NCBI GenBank assembly: GCA_024516155.1
Contig: JAJJXM010000002.1
Location: 1,116,001-1,180,000, forward strand
Direction: 5' to 3'
DNA length: 64,000 nucleotides
Origin: Pyronema omphalodes
Taxonomy: Eukaryota > Ascomycota > Pezizomycetes > Pezizales > Pyronemataceae
Both the position numbers and the translations under genes were made by a program. A model generated the notes under the pieces. It worked only from the letters and a program-made list of their open reading frames with translations. It made no database searches and had not been told where the DNA came from. This document shows positions 1-10,746 of this stretch, in pieces (the stretch's first letter is position 1; each line of letters begins with the position of its first letter).

Positions 1-1143
1 AACCACGAGTAACGAGTAACAAGTCTTGTCTTGTATCGAAATGTACGAGGGTTTTACATTGATAATCGATAGTTGACATGGTGGTCTATTATCTCCCCCA
101 GCCGGCGGTCGGCCGGCCAAGGCAAGGCAAGGCAAGGTAAGGCGAATTCTATGTTTCTCTATGTTTCTCTATGTATATCTATATATATATCTTCATCTAT
201 AAAAGGAATCAAAGAATGAAGAATCTAAATCTGAATCCGAATGTCGGCACAATTTTCGAAGAACCCCCCTCCCCCTCCCCCCGCCCTACAATACCCCTGA
301 AAAATCTATAAGGCGTGTGTATGTACCTATATCTGGTGTTCGACTGTACTGTACTGTGTTAATGTTAATCATGTTGTACAAAAGCTGAAAAGACCATCCC
401 ATCCCATCAGGCAACCAGGCAACCACGCAGTCAGGCAGTCAGGCAGCTAGGGCGTCAGAGCGTCAGAGCGTCAGGGCATCAACGAAACCCGGTTGCTATG
501 TATGTGCTACGCCACGTTCGTTTCCGCTCTTGGGATATGCGAGTACGATGTGAGTACATGCACATAAATTTTGCCCCGCTTGTTTGGAGTTTGATTTATC
601 CCGTTTATCCTGTTGCTTATAAGGAAACTTTGGTGGAAGAAACTAAACTCTGGGTAAGTTGGAAGAAAATACCAAGATGCCAAGATTATTTACAACCTTG
701 CGGCTTCACAACTTATACAGCACTGATTGCATATAAAGGTCATAGGTATATGTAAGATGCTGTATAAATATACACTGGGCTGACTCCTCATCCTTATCCT
801 CATCCTCATCCTTACCTGCAAAACAAAAAAGCAAAACAAACAAAAAAAGGAAAATAGCTTATATTCATATACCCCTTCGAACGATTCGTCACAAAATACT
901 TCAAATCAAGCTCGTTGTTAGCTTATTACACTGAAAACTCGAAACTTAAAGCCTGAAACCACAGGTCCATAGGAATACTGATACTGATCGATCTACATAC
1001 GGATTCATTGCTACATTTATCAATAATATCATAGCTAACACCTGCGTAGCTCGTTTATATCCTCTCCACATATGCCCTCTGATATTCTCATACATGAACG
1101 TATGATACCATGATATGATGCCACAATATTAATAGCTCGTTTA

Positions 1144-1197
1144 GCAAAGCCCGCAAAGCCCGCAAAGCCCGTAAAGCCTGCAAAGCCGGTAAAGCTG
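1144..1197. repeat. 9-bp tandem repeat
   Basis: About six imperfect copies of a 9-base unit close to GCAAAGCCC, with substitutions increasing to the right. Confidence 0.8.
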
Positions 1198-1562
1198 GCC
1201 CACCCGGCTCGTTTACTTTTTTGTCTACATACCTGGTTTATCTATTTATCCATGATTACATATCCAAACTACATACATGCATCAGTAATTCATAATTCGT
1301 AATTCAATTCCTAGATTACTCATGAACAGAAAAAAATATATATCAATCATTATCATACTATCAGCTACCCCCGCAGTCGCGACTCGCCCCACCTGCTTGA
1401 ACGGACGTACTCGTGTACTCGTGTATTATGTGCTTGCGTACATATATTTATGCTTGGCGTTATGGGTTACGAATTACGAATTCACGAAGACCTTAAGATC
1501 TTAAGATCTTTATCCAGGTTCTTCCGCAAACTCCTCCGCAAATTCTCCTCCGTAAACTCCAA

Positions 1563-1587
1563 CCCCCCCCCCCCCCCCCCCCCCCCC
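1563..1587. repeat. Poly-C run of 25
   Basis: An uninterrupted run of 25 C. Other long G/C runs lie at 2303-2321, 21507-21522, 36789-36805 and 60671-60692. Run length may be affected by sequencing error. Confidence 0.85.
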
Positions 1588-2302
1588 TATGTATCAATAA
1601 ACCTCAACACGATATCAGCACTGTTTAACCGCGGTCTGCCATCTAGTATGAAGCCCTACTGGATATATAGTGACAAATACAACACAACACCATCGGATCC
1701 ACCCAACGGCAACATCACAATAGCATGATCTGGTGTATATATGCATGGACTTTTGGTACATGTAGTCTCCCTTGTAGCTGCAGCTTGCTTCACAGTCTTC
1801 ACTTATATTCCCCGGGCGCTTCGCGAAGTGGATATCGATAGGTTACGTTATATTCGAACGTTGTAACTCGATTCGATCGATGATATCGATAAGAAATGAA
1901 TTCAGTAAGTAATCTAAAAATTATCTCTCTATTCATCACTTAATCACTCTATCTATCTGTCTGTCTATCTATCCTACCATCGAATTCCATGAACCCAAAG
2001 TTTCTAATCTATACTACATATCCATTTCTCTTGGCATCTCTTTGCATCTCTTGGCATAAATAATCACTGACCAGTAATCAATAAATCGTAATCACATACA
2101 TATGATTCCTGCGATAAGAAAAGTCAGGAAACAACTTTCACTATAGTGCCATACATTTATCATCTCTTGGCTGCCTCTTGACTCTTGGCATGACGACGCT
2201 TTTTAATGCACGGAACTTAGAAGTCGGCAGAAGTCGGTGCTTCGGAGTAAAACTTAAGGAAACGTATATGTGTATGTATATGTGAGAGTAGTCATCATTA
2301 TT

Positions 2303-2321
2303 GGGGGGGGGGGGGGGGGGG
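2303..2321. repeat. Poly-G run of 19
   Basis: An uninterrupted run of 19 G in non-coding sequence. Confidence 0.85.
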
Positions 2322-2779
2322 TGAATGAACGCCAAGCTCTAAGCTCCGGAAATGGAGTATAAGGCAGTCTTTAGGTCTAATTATGTAATTGTTTGGATTA
2401 TATAATTTGAAAGCTGGGGGATCTTTTGGTGTATGTAGTAGTTATTTTTGACCAGGAAACTTGTATTTATGAACTACATCAAAAAGTTAAAACTTGAAAG
2501 TCATCATACCAAACTATACTCAAGATCATATGAAGAAGCTCTGTATTTCCATAGTCCCTCTATATCCCCGAAAACTGTATCTCAACATTTTCAATCTCAA
2601 TTTTCAACTTCTCTCTGTCTCTCTCTGTGGACTTAGCCGCGGATTAGGAGCCTAGAGACCGAAACTTGAAGACCGCGGTATGAAGAATATAATAAAGCGG
2701 TATGTTTAATCTATAATGCATCTATTATTCGATCAACGTTTCTACAGGATTTGGGAATAGGTGGGGTATAGATAGTCAT

Positions 2780-2966
2780 TGGAGAACTACCCGTGACTCT
2801 ATTCGGTGTGAGTAGAACAACCACAACTCCTCTTATGTGCTAGCAATAGAAAATCAGAACAGACTGGGGGATAGACACTCCTCTGTCTATCTGAGCGCTC
2901 TATTCATTTTTATAGAAAGAATTTTTTGCGGCTCCAGTCCGTTGCTACAGAGCTACGGAAAGTCAT
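2780..2966. mobile_element. Degenerate MITE, second copy of the 9-kb element
   Basis: The interior is clearly related to the element at 9036-9238: both share AGAACAACC, CAATAGAAAAT, a GTCTATC block, GCTCTATTC and CCGTTGCTA in the same order. The ends are also inverted (TGGAGAACT... against ...AAAGTCA), but they have diverged, so this copy looks older. There is no coding capacity. Confidence 0.6.
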
Positions 2967-4434
2967 TGATAGTATATATCTATTTAGCGGTAGACTATAA
3001 ATACTTCACCCAAACGCCGAGATCTAGCGGAAATTCACCCCACATTTGTACAACGATTTATCCCGGCACTCTGGAATCGCAAAAGCACAGAACTTAGGAT
3101 TATATGTGCAGGACTACTCTGTACCGAACTGTAGCGGCTAGCTTTGCAAAGCGCCCCGTTTTTTGTGGCTTCGACGATTTATTTACTTAGGCGAAGGCTG
3201 AAGCTACTGGCGGGAATTACGCTTCTTCGGGGTTGGAATTTGGAACCACTTAAAACCCAGCCTTGCTGCCTTGTTCAGAAGCCGTAAATGTTCTTTTAAC
3301 GTCATATCTTACGGAACGGCACTTTGGATACTGGGGATGTATATCTAAATGACAGGTTTAGATTTTCAGTTATACATAAGTACTTATTTATTACACTTGA
3401 TGTATGTACTCCACAGTTTCACTTCAGTCTCACTATAGTACATCTTAATCTTAAACCATACTATTCCATCCCCGCTACAGGGTCCTATGTTTATCTGTAT
3501 TACGCAAGTCGGAGCCTAGAAGTTCCAACTATGTAGAGATTGAAGAGCACTCTATGATTTATGCCTTCTGCGAGGCCTAGTCAGGGTCCCATCTTATTCT
3601 CGGCGTCGCTAAATTCCATCCCGGATTACATAGCCCCCCCGATTGCGGGCCGTGATCGTCAGCGCTTTGGTCTACACGTGTGTCGGAGGATTTAACCTTA
3701 GACCCGGGATATCTCGACGAGATCGGATATAGATCCACCATATTTGTGCCGTCACATTCATTCCCAATCCTTTAATCCCATCTTACCGTATATCATTCCC
3801 AACTGACGAGTATTAATTCGCCAAGAATCGTTCGCCTGTTTTCCAGGTAGTGATGTTATATTACAAGCGAGTGATTACTAGTGATTCGTCGTTGGGCATT
3901 TATTTTTATATTTATCTTTATCCCTTTCTTTTTGAATTTCGTACGTTTTATGACCGTTTTTTTTTTGCTAATAAATAGAATACGTATCCATAAGGAATAA
4001 CTGGGAATTAATCTTGTGGTTTTTTGGTAGACTTTGACATCACCGCACGGCTGCACGCTCGGAACTTAAGGGGTCTGTGGACCCTGGCCTCTCCTTGCGG
4101 ATCATGAAGACGTACGGTATGACACGGTCAATACATATCCGTTCGGTGAAATCGGGGTCTGTGGAGTTTTATAGCCAGTTTAGTTAGCCAACTAGCCAGC
4201 CAAGAACTTACAGGGAGAGTAAGGCTCGGTAGCTAGACAGACAGGTAGGTAGCCTGGTAGGTATAGGTTCGCCAGCGCAGGTCCGCCCATGACTTAGACT
4301 AATTATGAACTGTATATAATTCCACATCCCTTTGCATAAATCCCTCCAGATTCTACCTGCGAAGTTTTGCAAAACATTTAAAAGTTTTATTCAAAAAAGT
4401 TTTCGACGTTTTTTCACCAAACGAAACAAAAAAT

Positions 4435-4977
4435 ATGTTGCCTTCAACTATTATCTCTGTCCTTGCTTTCTCTGCAACTGTCTTTGCTGCGGCCCCTAAG
4501 GAGTAAGTTATATTCCTTCCCCTTATATCACCTCTCCATAATATATACCAAAAACTCCAACAAAGTTCCACAAATTCCAACCCTCTTTCCGCCAGAAGTC
4601 CAAAAAAAACCAAATCCTAACAACCCCTTCTCAACAGATGTCCCAAAGGCACGGACGTAAACGCAGACCGTATCTTCATGCGCGACGACTCCAACTGCGC
4701 AATCTACTACATCTGTGACCACTTCGGAAACGCATTGAAATACGATTGTCCCGAGGGATTACACTTCAACGTCCAAACACATATCTGTGAACAGGTACAG
4801 GGTGAGGCGGCTTGTACTGCTCCTGCTGCTGCTGCTTCTGCTGCATCTGCTGCTCCCGGTGCTGCTTCTGGTGTACCTGCACCTGCTGGTGCTGCTAGTG
4901 CGGCGTCAAATAAAACGGAACCTGCTGCTCCGGCGGTGGCCCCGGCCCCACCTGCGGCACCTCTTCCGATTCATTAA
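4435..4977 (+). CDS. Secreted chitin-binding (CBM14, Avr4-like) protein
   Basis: Two exons, 4435-4502 and 4638-4977, with donor GTAAGT and acceptor ACAG, give a 135-residue protein. The first ~19 residues form a signal peptide (MLPSTIISVLAFSATVFAAA). Residues ~24-80 hold six cysteines spaced as in a type-2 chitin-binding (peritrophin-A, CBM14) domain, with the aromatic CAIYYIC core. The tail is rich in Ala and Pro and probably disordered or a cell-wall linker. In fungi this domain is known from Avr4-type effectors, which bind chitin in the fungal wall and protect it from host chitinases. The protein is therefore predicted to be secreted and wall-bound. An effector role is an inference from family; a structural wall protein is the alternative. 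The exon 2 frame has no good upstream start, which supports the spliced model. Confidence 0.82.
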
Positions 4978-6132
4978 GCGGTGTAAACATTGCTGAGTGG
5001 ATGGAAGAGGAGTGGCGGTAGATACTGGGAATGGGAACTGGAATGATAGATAAAGGAAATAAAGGGAATGTAGTCATAATTGATAATTGCATTGTATATC
5101 TTTTTAAGCATGAGTTGTGTTAAGTTACAGTTGTGGCGTTATCGGATTGGGATTGGGGGTACGTGTTTAGGAAATATGTTTTGGGATAATTGAAATTGAT
5201 ATTGAAGAAGAAATATCATATGAAAAACTCATTAATTTCTTGGAGCTGTATTATGCGTGTAGGATGAAGTCTTGTTTTGTATCTTCATTTTTTATGATAT
5301 GGAATTGGTCCACTTGATACAGGTTGCAGCTTATTATCTGGAATGAATCTTACGGATGAGACTGTGTACGGAAATAATCCTCCCTCAGAGGAAATGAAAC
5401 TTTCTACTGACTTAAGAAGAGAAATGTCTGGGAAAATGGTAGATGAAAGGCAGAAACACACGCTGGAAAATACCATGTTCATTATGGCAGCATTGAAATT
5501 CCAGTGATCTTTTCGTGTCGAGAGACTAAAGGCTGCTTTTAACCTTCGAAGGCACGGAATTTGGGAATTTAGACGTGGAGGAAGCAGGAAAAGATTAGAA
5601 AAGGTAAGGGATCAAATTCTAGTACTGAAGACGGGAAACTGGAAAGAGAAATAGCAGGTGGGATAGTCAACAGTGGCAGCACGGCCGAGAAAGGTAAAGA
5701 AGTTTGCAGAGGAACATGTTACAGTGATCGAGGCGAGTAATCATTCGAAGATTTCTAGAAAACGGAAGAGGAGATATGGTATATATATTTGCTATCAAAC
5801 TGCTTCCTATAAATATCTATGTTCCTTCCCTTTGGCAACGATTATCATGTGCGAATATAGCCTTGGCTACAGTTATAGTGGAACCTCATCACCTGTACGT
5901 GTGTGATTATGCATCACCATTCACCGGTCTCCTCACAATTATCATATCTCAATCTGAACATATTACCCTTTAGACAGTGTAAACTACACATTTTGGCACG
6001 GACGAGAATCTAATACGCCATACAGAAGTTTATTAACATTATTTTCCCCTACGAAATTGCAACGCCCCGCTCAAAGATAATCATATGAAGCTCTTCCTCC
6101 ATATTGCATTTGGGTGACTCTTTGTAGTATCA
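4978..6132. other. Intergenic, nothing recognised
   Basis: Only short unsupported frames and no clear repeats. The first few hundred bases probably hold the 3' end of the chitin-binding protein transcript. Confidence 0.5.
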
Positions 6133-7300
6133 TTATTCTGGGTTATCAAGGTCCATCCACTCGATGTTACAATGCATATTGTATGCGTCGTAAGGGCCTG
6201 CTGGATTGTGATATAACTCGAAGTTCGCAATTTTGTGAGTCGCTTCCATGAAGTTTACGTCATGGGAGCTATGTAAAGAGTAAGCCTTGATCTAGAAAGA
6301 TAGGAGAAACTCGAACTTACTCTGCATCATCCCCTGCATCTTTTCTTGATCCCGGGTAATCAATTTCTTCACCAACTGCAATAATGGTACTACTTCATAC
6401 ACACGAATGAAACTCTTGGCTATTTTATTTAGATCTGAGTGACAGCCACCTCACCAAGCCCCACGTTTTCCAAGCACAAGCCCCGAATTTTCCCGCTCAT
6501 CAACCAACAACTTCCCTAATCTCCAAACTATTCCGTAAATTACAAAACCGTTACCCGTTGACATAACAACCATCACCCCATTCACCATAAATCACCCATC
6601 ACAATACCTCCATCCCAGGACTTCCAAAACTTTAAACATCACACAAGTACCCCGCCATAAATCCAATATCATGTTCTGACAGGATACAAAGAGATTCAAG
6701 TACAGTCTCGACATCCTACCAGTACCATCCACTATTATCCACTGCTTCACATCTTAGCTCCTAGCTCCTAGGCTTCAGTCCCCATTATGTTTTTCATTGT
6801 GTTCTCCAGGCTCGCTGCTCGCCGTTGTTCTGTGTCAACGTTCGTCGGGGCTTCTTCGTAGAAGTGTTGTTTTGGTGGGGAGCTTCTGGGGGTGTGCGAA
6901 TGATGGTTGTGATGTGGATGTGGTATTTTGTTCGGGAGCATTATAGGGCTTGGGGGGGACATCTGCGGGGATGATGGCGGATTGACTCGGTATTGGACAA
7001 TGGCTGGTGTAAGGAGTGGCTGATGTCTAGTCTAAGGTGTGGGCCATTTGAATTGCGGCATTCTTGGATGAAATACTGAGCCCCGGAATTTTGGTTGTAG
7101 AGCAGAGAGGGTATGATGTAATTGCAGAATCTGTAATAGAGAAGAAGTTAGATTACATAAATATGCACGCAGTAGTGTAGGTAGGTTATTTTTGCAACGT
7201 ACCGTTCGCTTGCTATTTTTTATTTTATTTGTACTCTGCTGTCAACTAGGGTGTCTGGGTGGAAGTTGTATAGAAAGGCTGGGTGGTGCGCATAAACCAT
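6133..7300 (-). pseudogene. Disrupted multi-exon gene of unknown function
   Basis: Several spliced open blocks read in order on the minus strand. Exon 1 is 7300-7235 (starts MVYAHHPAF, donor GTACAA). Exon 2 runs from 7130 (acceptor TTACAG) to 6768 and is open except for one TAG at 7034-7032. A block at about 6442-6322 encodes a charged helical stretch ending before GTAAGT. A last block, 6291-6133 (from IKAYSLHSSHDV to a TAA), follows a CTAG acceptor. The reading phase of the last junction does not fit, and I see no donor closing exon 2. This is either a decaying gene or a real gene whose exons I have not placed correctly. I recognise no domain. Confidence 0.35.
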
Positions 7301-7456
7301 GCATGAACCAAAAGACTGTCATGAGGAAACAAGGGTATGAGAGGGGTTATTCGTCGTTGTCCTTCTTCTAGAGTCTAGGCACGGTATAGCTGCTATTGGT
7401 TTCAATGAATGTATTATTATAACGAAAGAGTTGTTGAAATGACTGTGACACAACCT

Positions 7457-8386
7457 TCATTGAAGGACGCCAACATCCACTGGGATCGGCATAGTAGAGG
7501 AGTTCTCATGAAATTCCAAGAGTTTCATAACCTTCTTATGCCCCTCCTGCTTTGCAAGCTGAAAAGCAGTAAATCCATGCCCATCCACAACGCTAGTATC
7601 AGCTCCATATTTCAGTAGAATTCCCACAACCTCCACATCCCCATGCCTAGCCGCCCAAAGCAACGGCGGCCGATTATGAATAGTACCACCGTCATTTATC
7701 GTAAGTTTTGCACCAAACTCCAATAACATCCGTACCAAACACTTCATATTTTTCCCCCAATCAGAATATGTAGCCAAAGACAACGGTGTATCAAACTTCA
7801 TATCCAATCCGTTGGCGTCAGCTCCGTATCCTAATAACAGCTTAATAATACTTAAATCCTTTAACTCTATTGCCTTCCAACTCTTGATTGCAAGATGCAA
7901 TAAGGATTCTTCTAGAATATTAGTGTTAGGATAACTATTGATCCAAACCCAAGTATTTCCTCTCAAGCCGTGTTGTAAAAACCTAGCAAGAGTAAGAACG
8001 CGGTGGTTACGGATTGCCCAAACCGCAGGATTCTTGCTAGGGCGAGGATCCTTGCAATCCAGAGCACCATGAATATAAGTCAAGTGATGGAAAGTACAAT
8101 AAAAGTAGCTGTTGACAGTACAAAGTCTGGCCAGGGTTTGAGTGGTACAATTTTCGCCGATTTTGATGAGGATTTCCGTCGGAAAGACAACGAGATCCCC
8201 AACTAGGTTGACACTGGCGACGCGGTGCTGAGAAGCTACATAATAGTCCTGCATTACTGGAGTCCTTTCTTTTCCGGAGTACTGATTTGTAGATTTATTG
8301 GAAGGTGCGTGTTTTTGTTTTTTGTTTCCGGCACGCCGGTCGTTGAGTTTTGTTGTGTACGTGTTCAGATGAGGCTTTGGGTCCAT
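7457..8386 (-). CDS. F-box-like ankyrin-repeat protein
   Basis: A single exon of 309 residues from the first ATG (8386); the frame is open a little further upstream but without an ATG. Residues ~66-95 (from FPTEILIKIGENC) look like an F-box, which in SCF ubiquitin ligases binds Skp1. At least four ankyrin repeats follow at ~162-192, ~199-225, ~241-264 and ~272-290, with typical cores such as LLLGYGADAN, LLWAARHGDVEVV and ILLKYGAD. F-box plus ankyrin proteins are common, fast-evolving substrate-binding proteins in filamentous fungi. The substrate cannot be inferred. The N-terminal ~60 residues are basic and low in complexity. It lies alone, next to a broken gene. Confidence 0.7.
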   Translation of the reverse strand: MDPKPHLNTYTTKLNDRRAGNKKQKHAPSNKSTNQYSGKERTPVMQDYYVASQHRVASVNLVGDLVVFPTEILIKIGENCTTQTLARLCTVNSYFYCTFHHLTYIHGALDCKDPRPSKNPAVWAIRNHRVLTLARFLQHGLRGNTWVWINSYPNTNILEESLLHLAIKSWKAIELKDLSIIKLLLGYGADANGLDMKFDTPLSLATYSDWGKNMKCLVRMLLEFGAKLTINDGGTIHNRPPLLWAARHGDVEVVGILLKYGADTSVVDGHGFTAFQLAKQEGHKKVMKLLEFHENSSTMPIPVDVGVLQ

Positions 8387-9035
8387 GCTACGTACGCGAT
8401 CAACTAGATATAGCCCATATAGATGGACGGGACTGCTCTTTACGACGCTACCCGGTTCTATAGTCACATTTAGATTCTTCTGAACCGCTCTGTCACGTGT
8501 ACCCTTAGGATATATATTTCTGCACTATTACATCACGAGCATCCTTGGCGTTTTATAGCTTCCACTCACTATCCTTTTGAACACTTACTTCGCCATTCTT
8601 ATTTACAAAACCTATGACTTTGCCAGCCTTCTAGTTCTTGAGTAATTTCTTGTTAATATTTGAGCTCTGTTGATACTTTGCTTTTTCACTGCTTGCGCTT
8701 CGCCAATCATCTAACTACACTACGTCAGTGATTCGCTTATGGTATTCGGGTGGGCTCATTTCTTCGGGCCCCGGAATTCCAGAAATTTCGATTTTAATCA
8801 CTTGACGGATCTAGTTTTAATTTTTTCTTTCTTTTTTTCAGGCCATGAATTTCATTAATCCGCAATTTCGAAAAAGATGAAGAACAAAATGAAAAGTCGA
8901 TTCTTCAAACCATTCTTAGGGCTATGTATGGGGGTTGATTAAATTATGGAATTCCAACATCGTATTATAAAAATATATGTGTTCTGTATACTATATAAAA
9001 ATTATTTGTCTTTTTGAATATCCAGCTGATGACAA

Positions 9036-9238
9036 TGGAGGACTTCCCATCGCTCTATTGGGGGTGGATAGAACAACCTCAACTTCATCTATTCGATATC
9101 AATAGAAAATCTGAATAGACAGGGGGGTAGGGACCCCCCTGTCTATCCTAGTGCTCTATTCGCGTTCTATAGAAAATATTTTTTTGTGGTGAAATGGACT
9201 CTCACGTCCGTTGCTATAGAGCGATGGGAAGTCCTCCA
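9036..9238. mobile_element. 203-bp MITE with perfect 23-bp inverted ends
   Basis: The left end 9036-9058 (TGGAGGACTTCCCATCGCTC then TAT) is the exact reverse complement of the right end 9216-9238. The centre has its own hairpin, AGACAGGGGGGT / ACCCCCCTGTCT, near 9116-9144. There is no coding capacity. A diverged copy lies at 2780-2966. The sequence ATGACAA just outside the left end reappears inverted just outside the right end, so the true termini may be slightly wider. Confidence 0.8.
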
Positions 9239-9548
9239 ATATGTTGTCATTGTCATTGAAAACAATCCCTGAAGAAGCCCAGAACCTTTATTGCCTAAAA
9301 TCAATAATCACTACGGTGAATTTTGATGTCGAAATCCTTATGCTTGCATCGGGTTTTCTGGTGCTTGCTGCTTGGACCATTGCTTTTCTGGGAATGCCGG
9401 CCGGGTAAAAGATCAACCTGGGATTAGTTGTTATTTTTCCCTTTATAGAGAAAATTAAGGGAATAATATAGAAAAATAAATATTCAACTCTCAATCCCTC
9501 GCTTAATGCATGGGGTTTTAGAAAATAAGTATTTACGGAAATTATGCA

Positions 9549-10071
9549 GGATGTCCCCGCCAAGACATCGAAATATCCAAGATATGTACCCCCGTCGACG
9601 TCGCTTAATGCTATTCAATATACCCTCGCTAAGATTCATGCCGCCGCACCAGCCGCGAAGAAGTTTGTTCGAAGCGTTTTTTTTTTTTCAAAGTTGAAAT
9701 ACAGACGTGAGGCCCTCCGCCGCCCAGTTGTGAACGGCCCCTCTGAAGATTCTTGTGTGAGAACAAGAGCACCTGGAGGTCACGTGATTGGAGCAGTCTC
9801 TACCAAATTGACGTTACTGGCATGCTCCTTGATGCATTTGATTGTTGCGGTTGAAGATAAACTTGAATAATTGCAGATGAAGAGGAACTTGAAGTTAGAT
9901 TTACAATTGAAGAAAATCACGGTGGAAAAAAATTCGTTTTTTAAAAACACTTTGTCGCGGCACATGCGGCAGGTGCGGCAGAATGGACCCAAGCGAAGGT
10001 TATTTTGAATAGCATTGAGCGACGGGGGGTATCTTGGATATTTCGTTGTCTTAACGAAGTCGGTCGTCCTG
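9549..10071. repeat. Inverted repeat pair with coding-like arms
   Basis: The arm 9549-9672 and the reverse complement of 9950-10071 are clearly related along ~120 bases, with a ~280-bp spacer. Both arms share GAAATATCCAAGATA and an AATGCTATTCAA block. Both read as similar peptides (KTSKYPRYVPPS against KTTKYPRYPPS, then SLNAIQ), one on each strand. It may be a fold-back element or two inverted copies of a decayed exon. The interior carries no recognisable gene. Confidence 0.6.
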
Positions 10072-10746
10072 AAAAGATCTATCACTTTCAGCCTTCCTCG
10101 CGCTCTTTGGGGCTTTCCCGTGATTGTTTTCACCTTTTTACGAAAGTCTTCAAGCTCCGTCCGTCATCTTCTGCATTCTCTGAAGAGATGCCCACGAGTT
10201 TGTTTCCGTCAGGACTCACACCACCAATACTCCTCGCAGTCCTTCTTTTTGATTCTCTTAAGATAGGTGCACACCAAGGCATGTCCGGAGACAAGCTGTA
10301 GGAAGACAGCTGCTCGGCGTTTGGGTATACAGCTGCGCAGTTCCGGGCGGAGGCCAAGTTTCCGGTGAGGTCGATAGGACTTGCTGATCTACATAGAATC
10401 TAGGCATGACTATCTTGGTGTTATAAGCCACTACTCGTGCCTCATATTTTACGGTTGGAGTTGGGTTGCTCTGCATCTTAGCCATGAGAAGGAGGTTTTT
10501 AACGCAAAGCTTTACGCAATTCATGAGGCGAGATCCTTTTTGCATCTCACGTTACGCAATGCCTATCTACCAATGTATAACCAGAAATACCACGTTGCGG
10601 CTCTGGTGTCATACATACAGCGGGGTAAACGACCGGTCATGCCTTATACACCCAAGTGCCCATCGTCAAACCCCACGATATTATCATAACGGAGATAACT
10701 ATTTCAACAGCAATAATCCAGTCCTCTTTTTCAGCATACACGGATA

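Larger units (their letters stand above)
1..4434. other. Gene-free repeat-rich region
   Basis: I see no convincing coding region here: open frames are short, in mixed frames and without splice support. The stretch holds many simple repeats, for example GGCAA copies near 120-138, a TATGTTTCTC repeat near 150-175 and the tandem and homopolymer tracts listed separately. It also holds one degenerate MITE at about 2780-2966. The rest looks like ordinary AT-rich intergenic DNA. Confidence 0.6.
8468..10746. other. Gene-poor region with MITE and inverted repeat
   Basis: It contains the 203-bp MITE at 9036-9238 and an inverted-repeat pair spanning 9549-10071, both listed separately. The remaining frames are short. 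I could not find a credible upstream exon for the gene starting at 10747. Confidence 0.5.
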
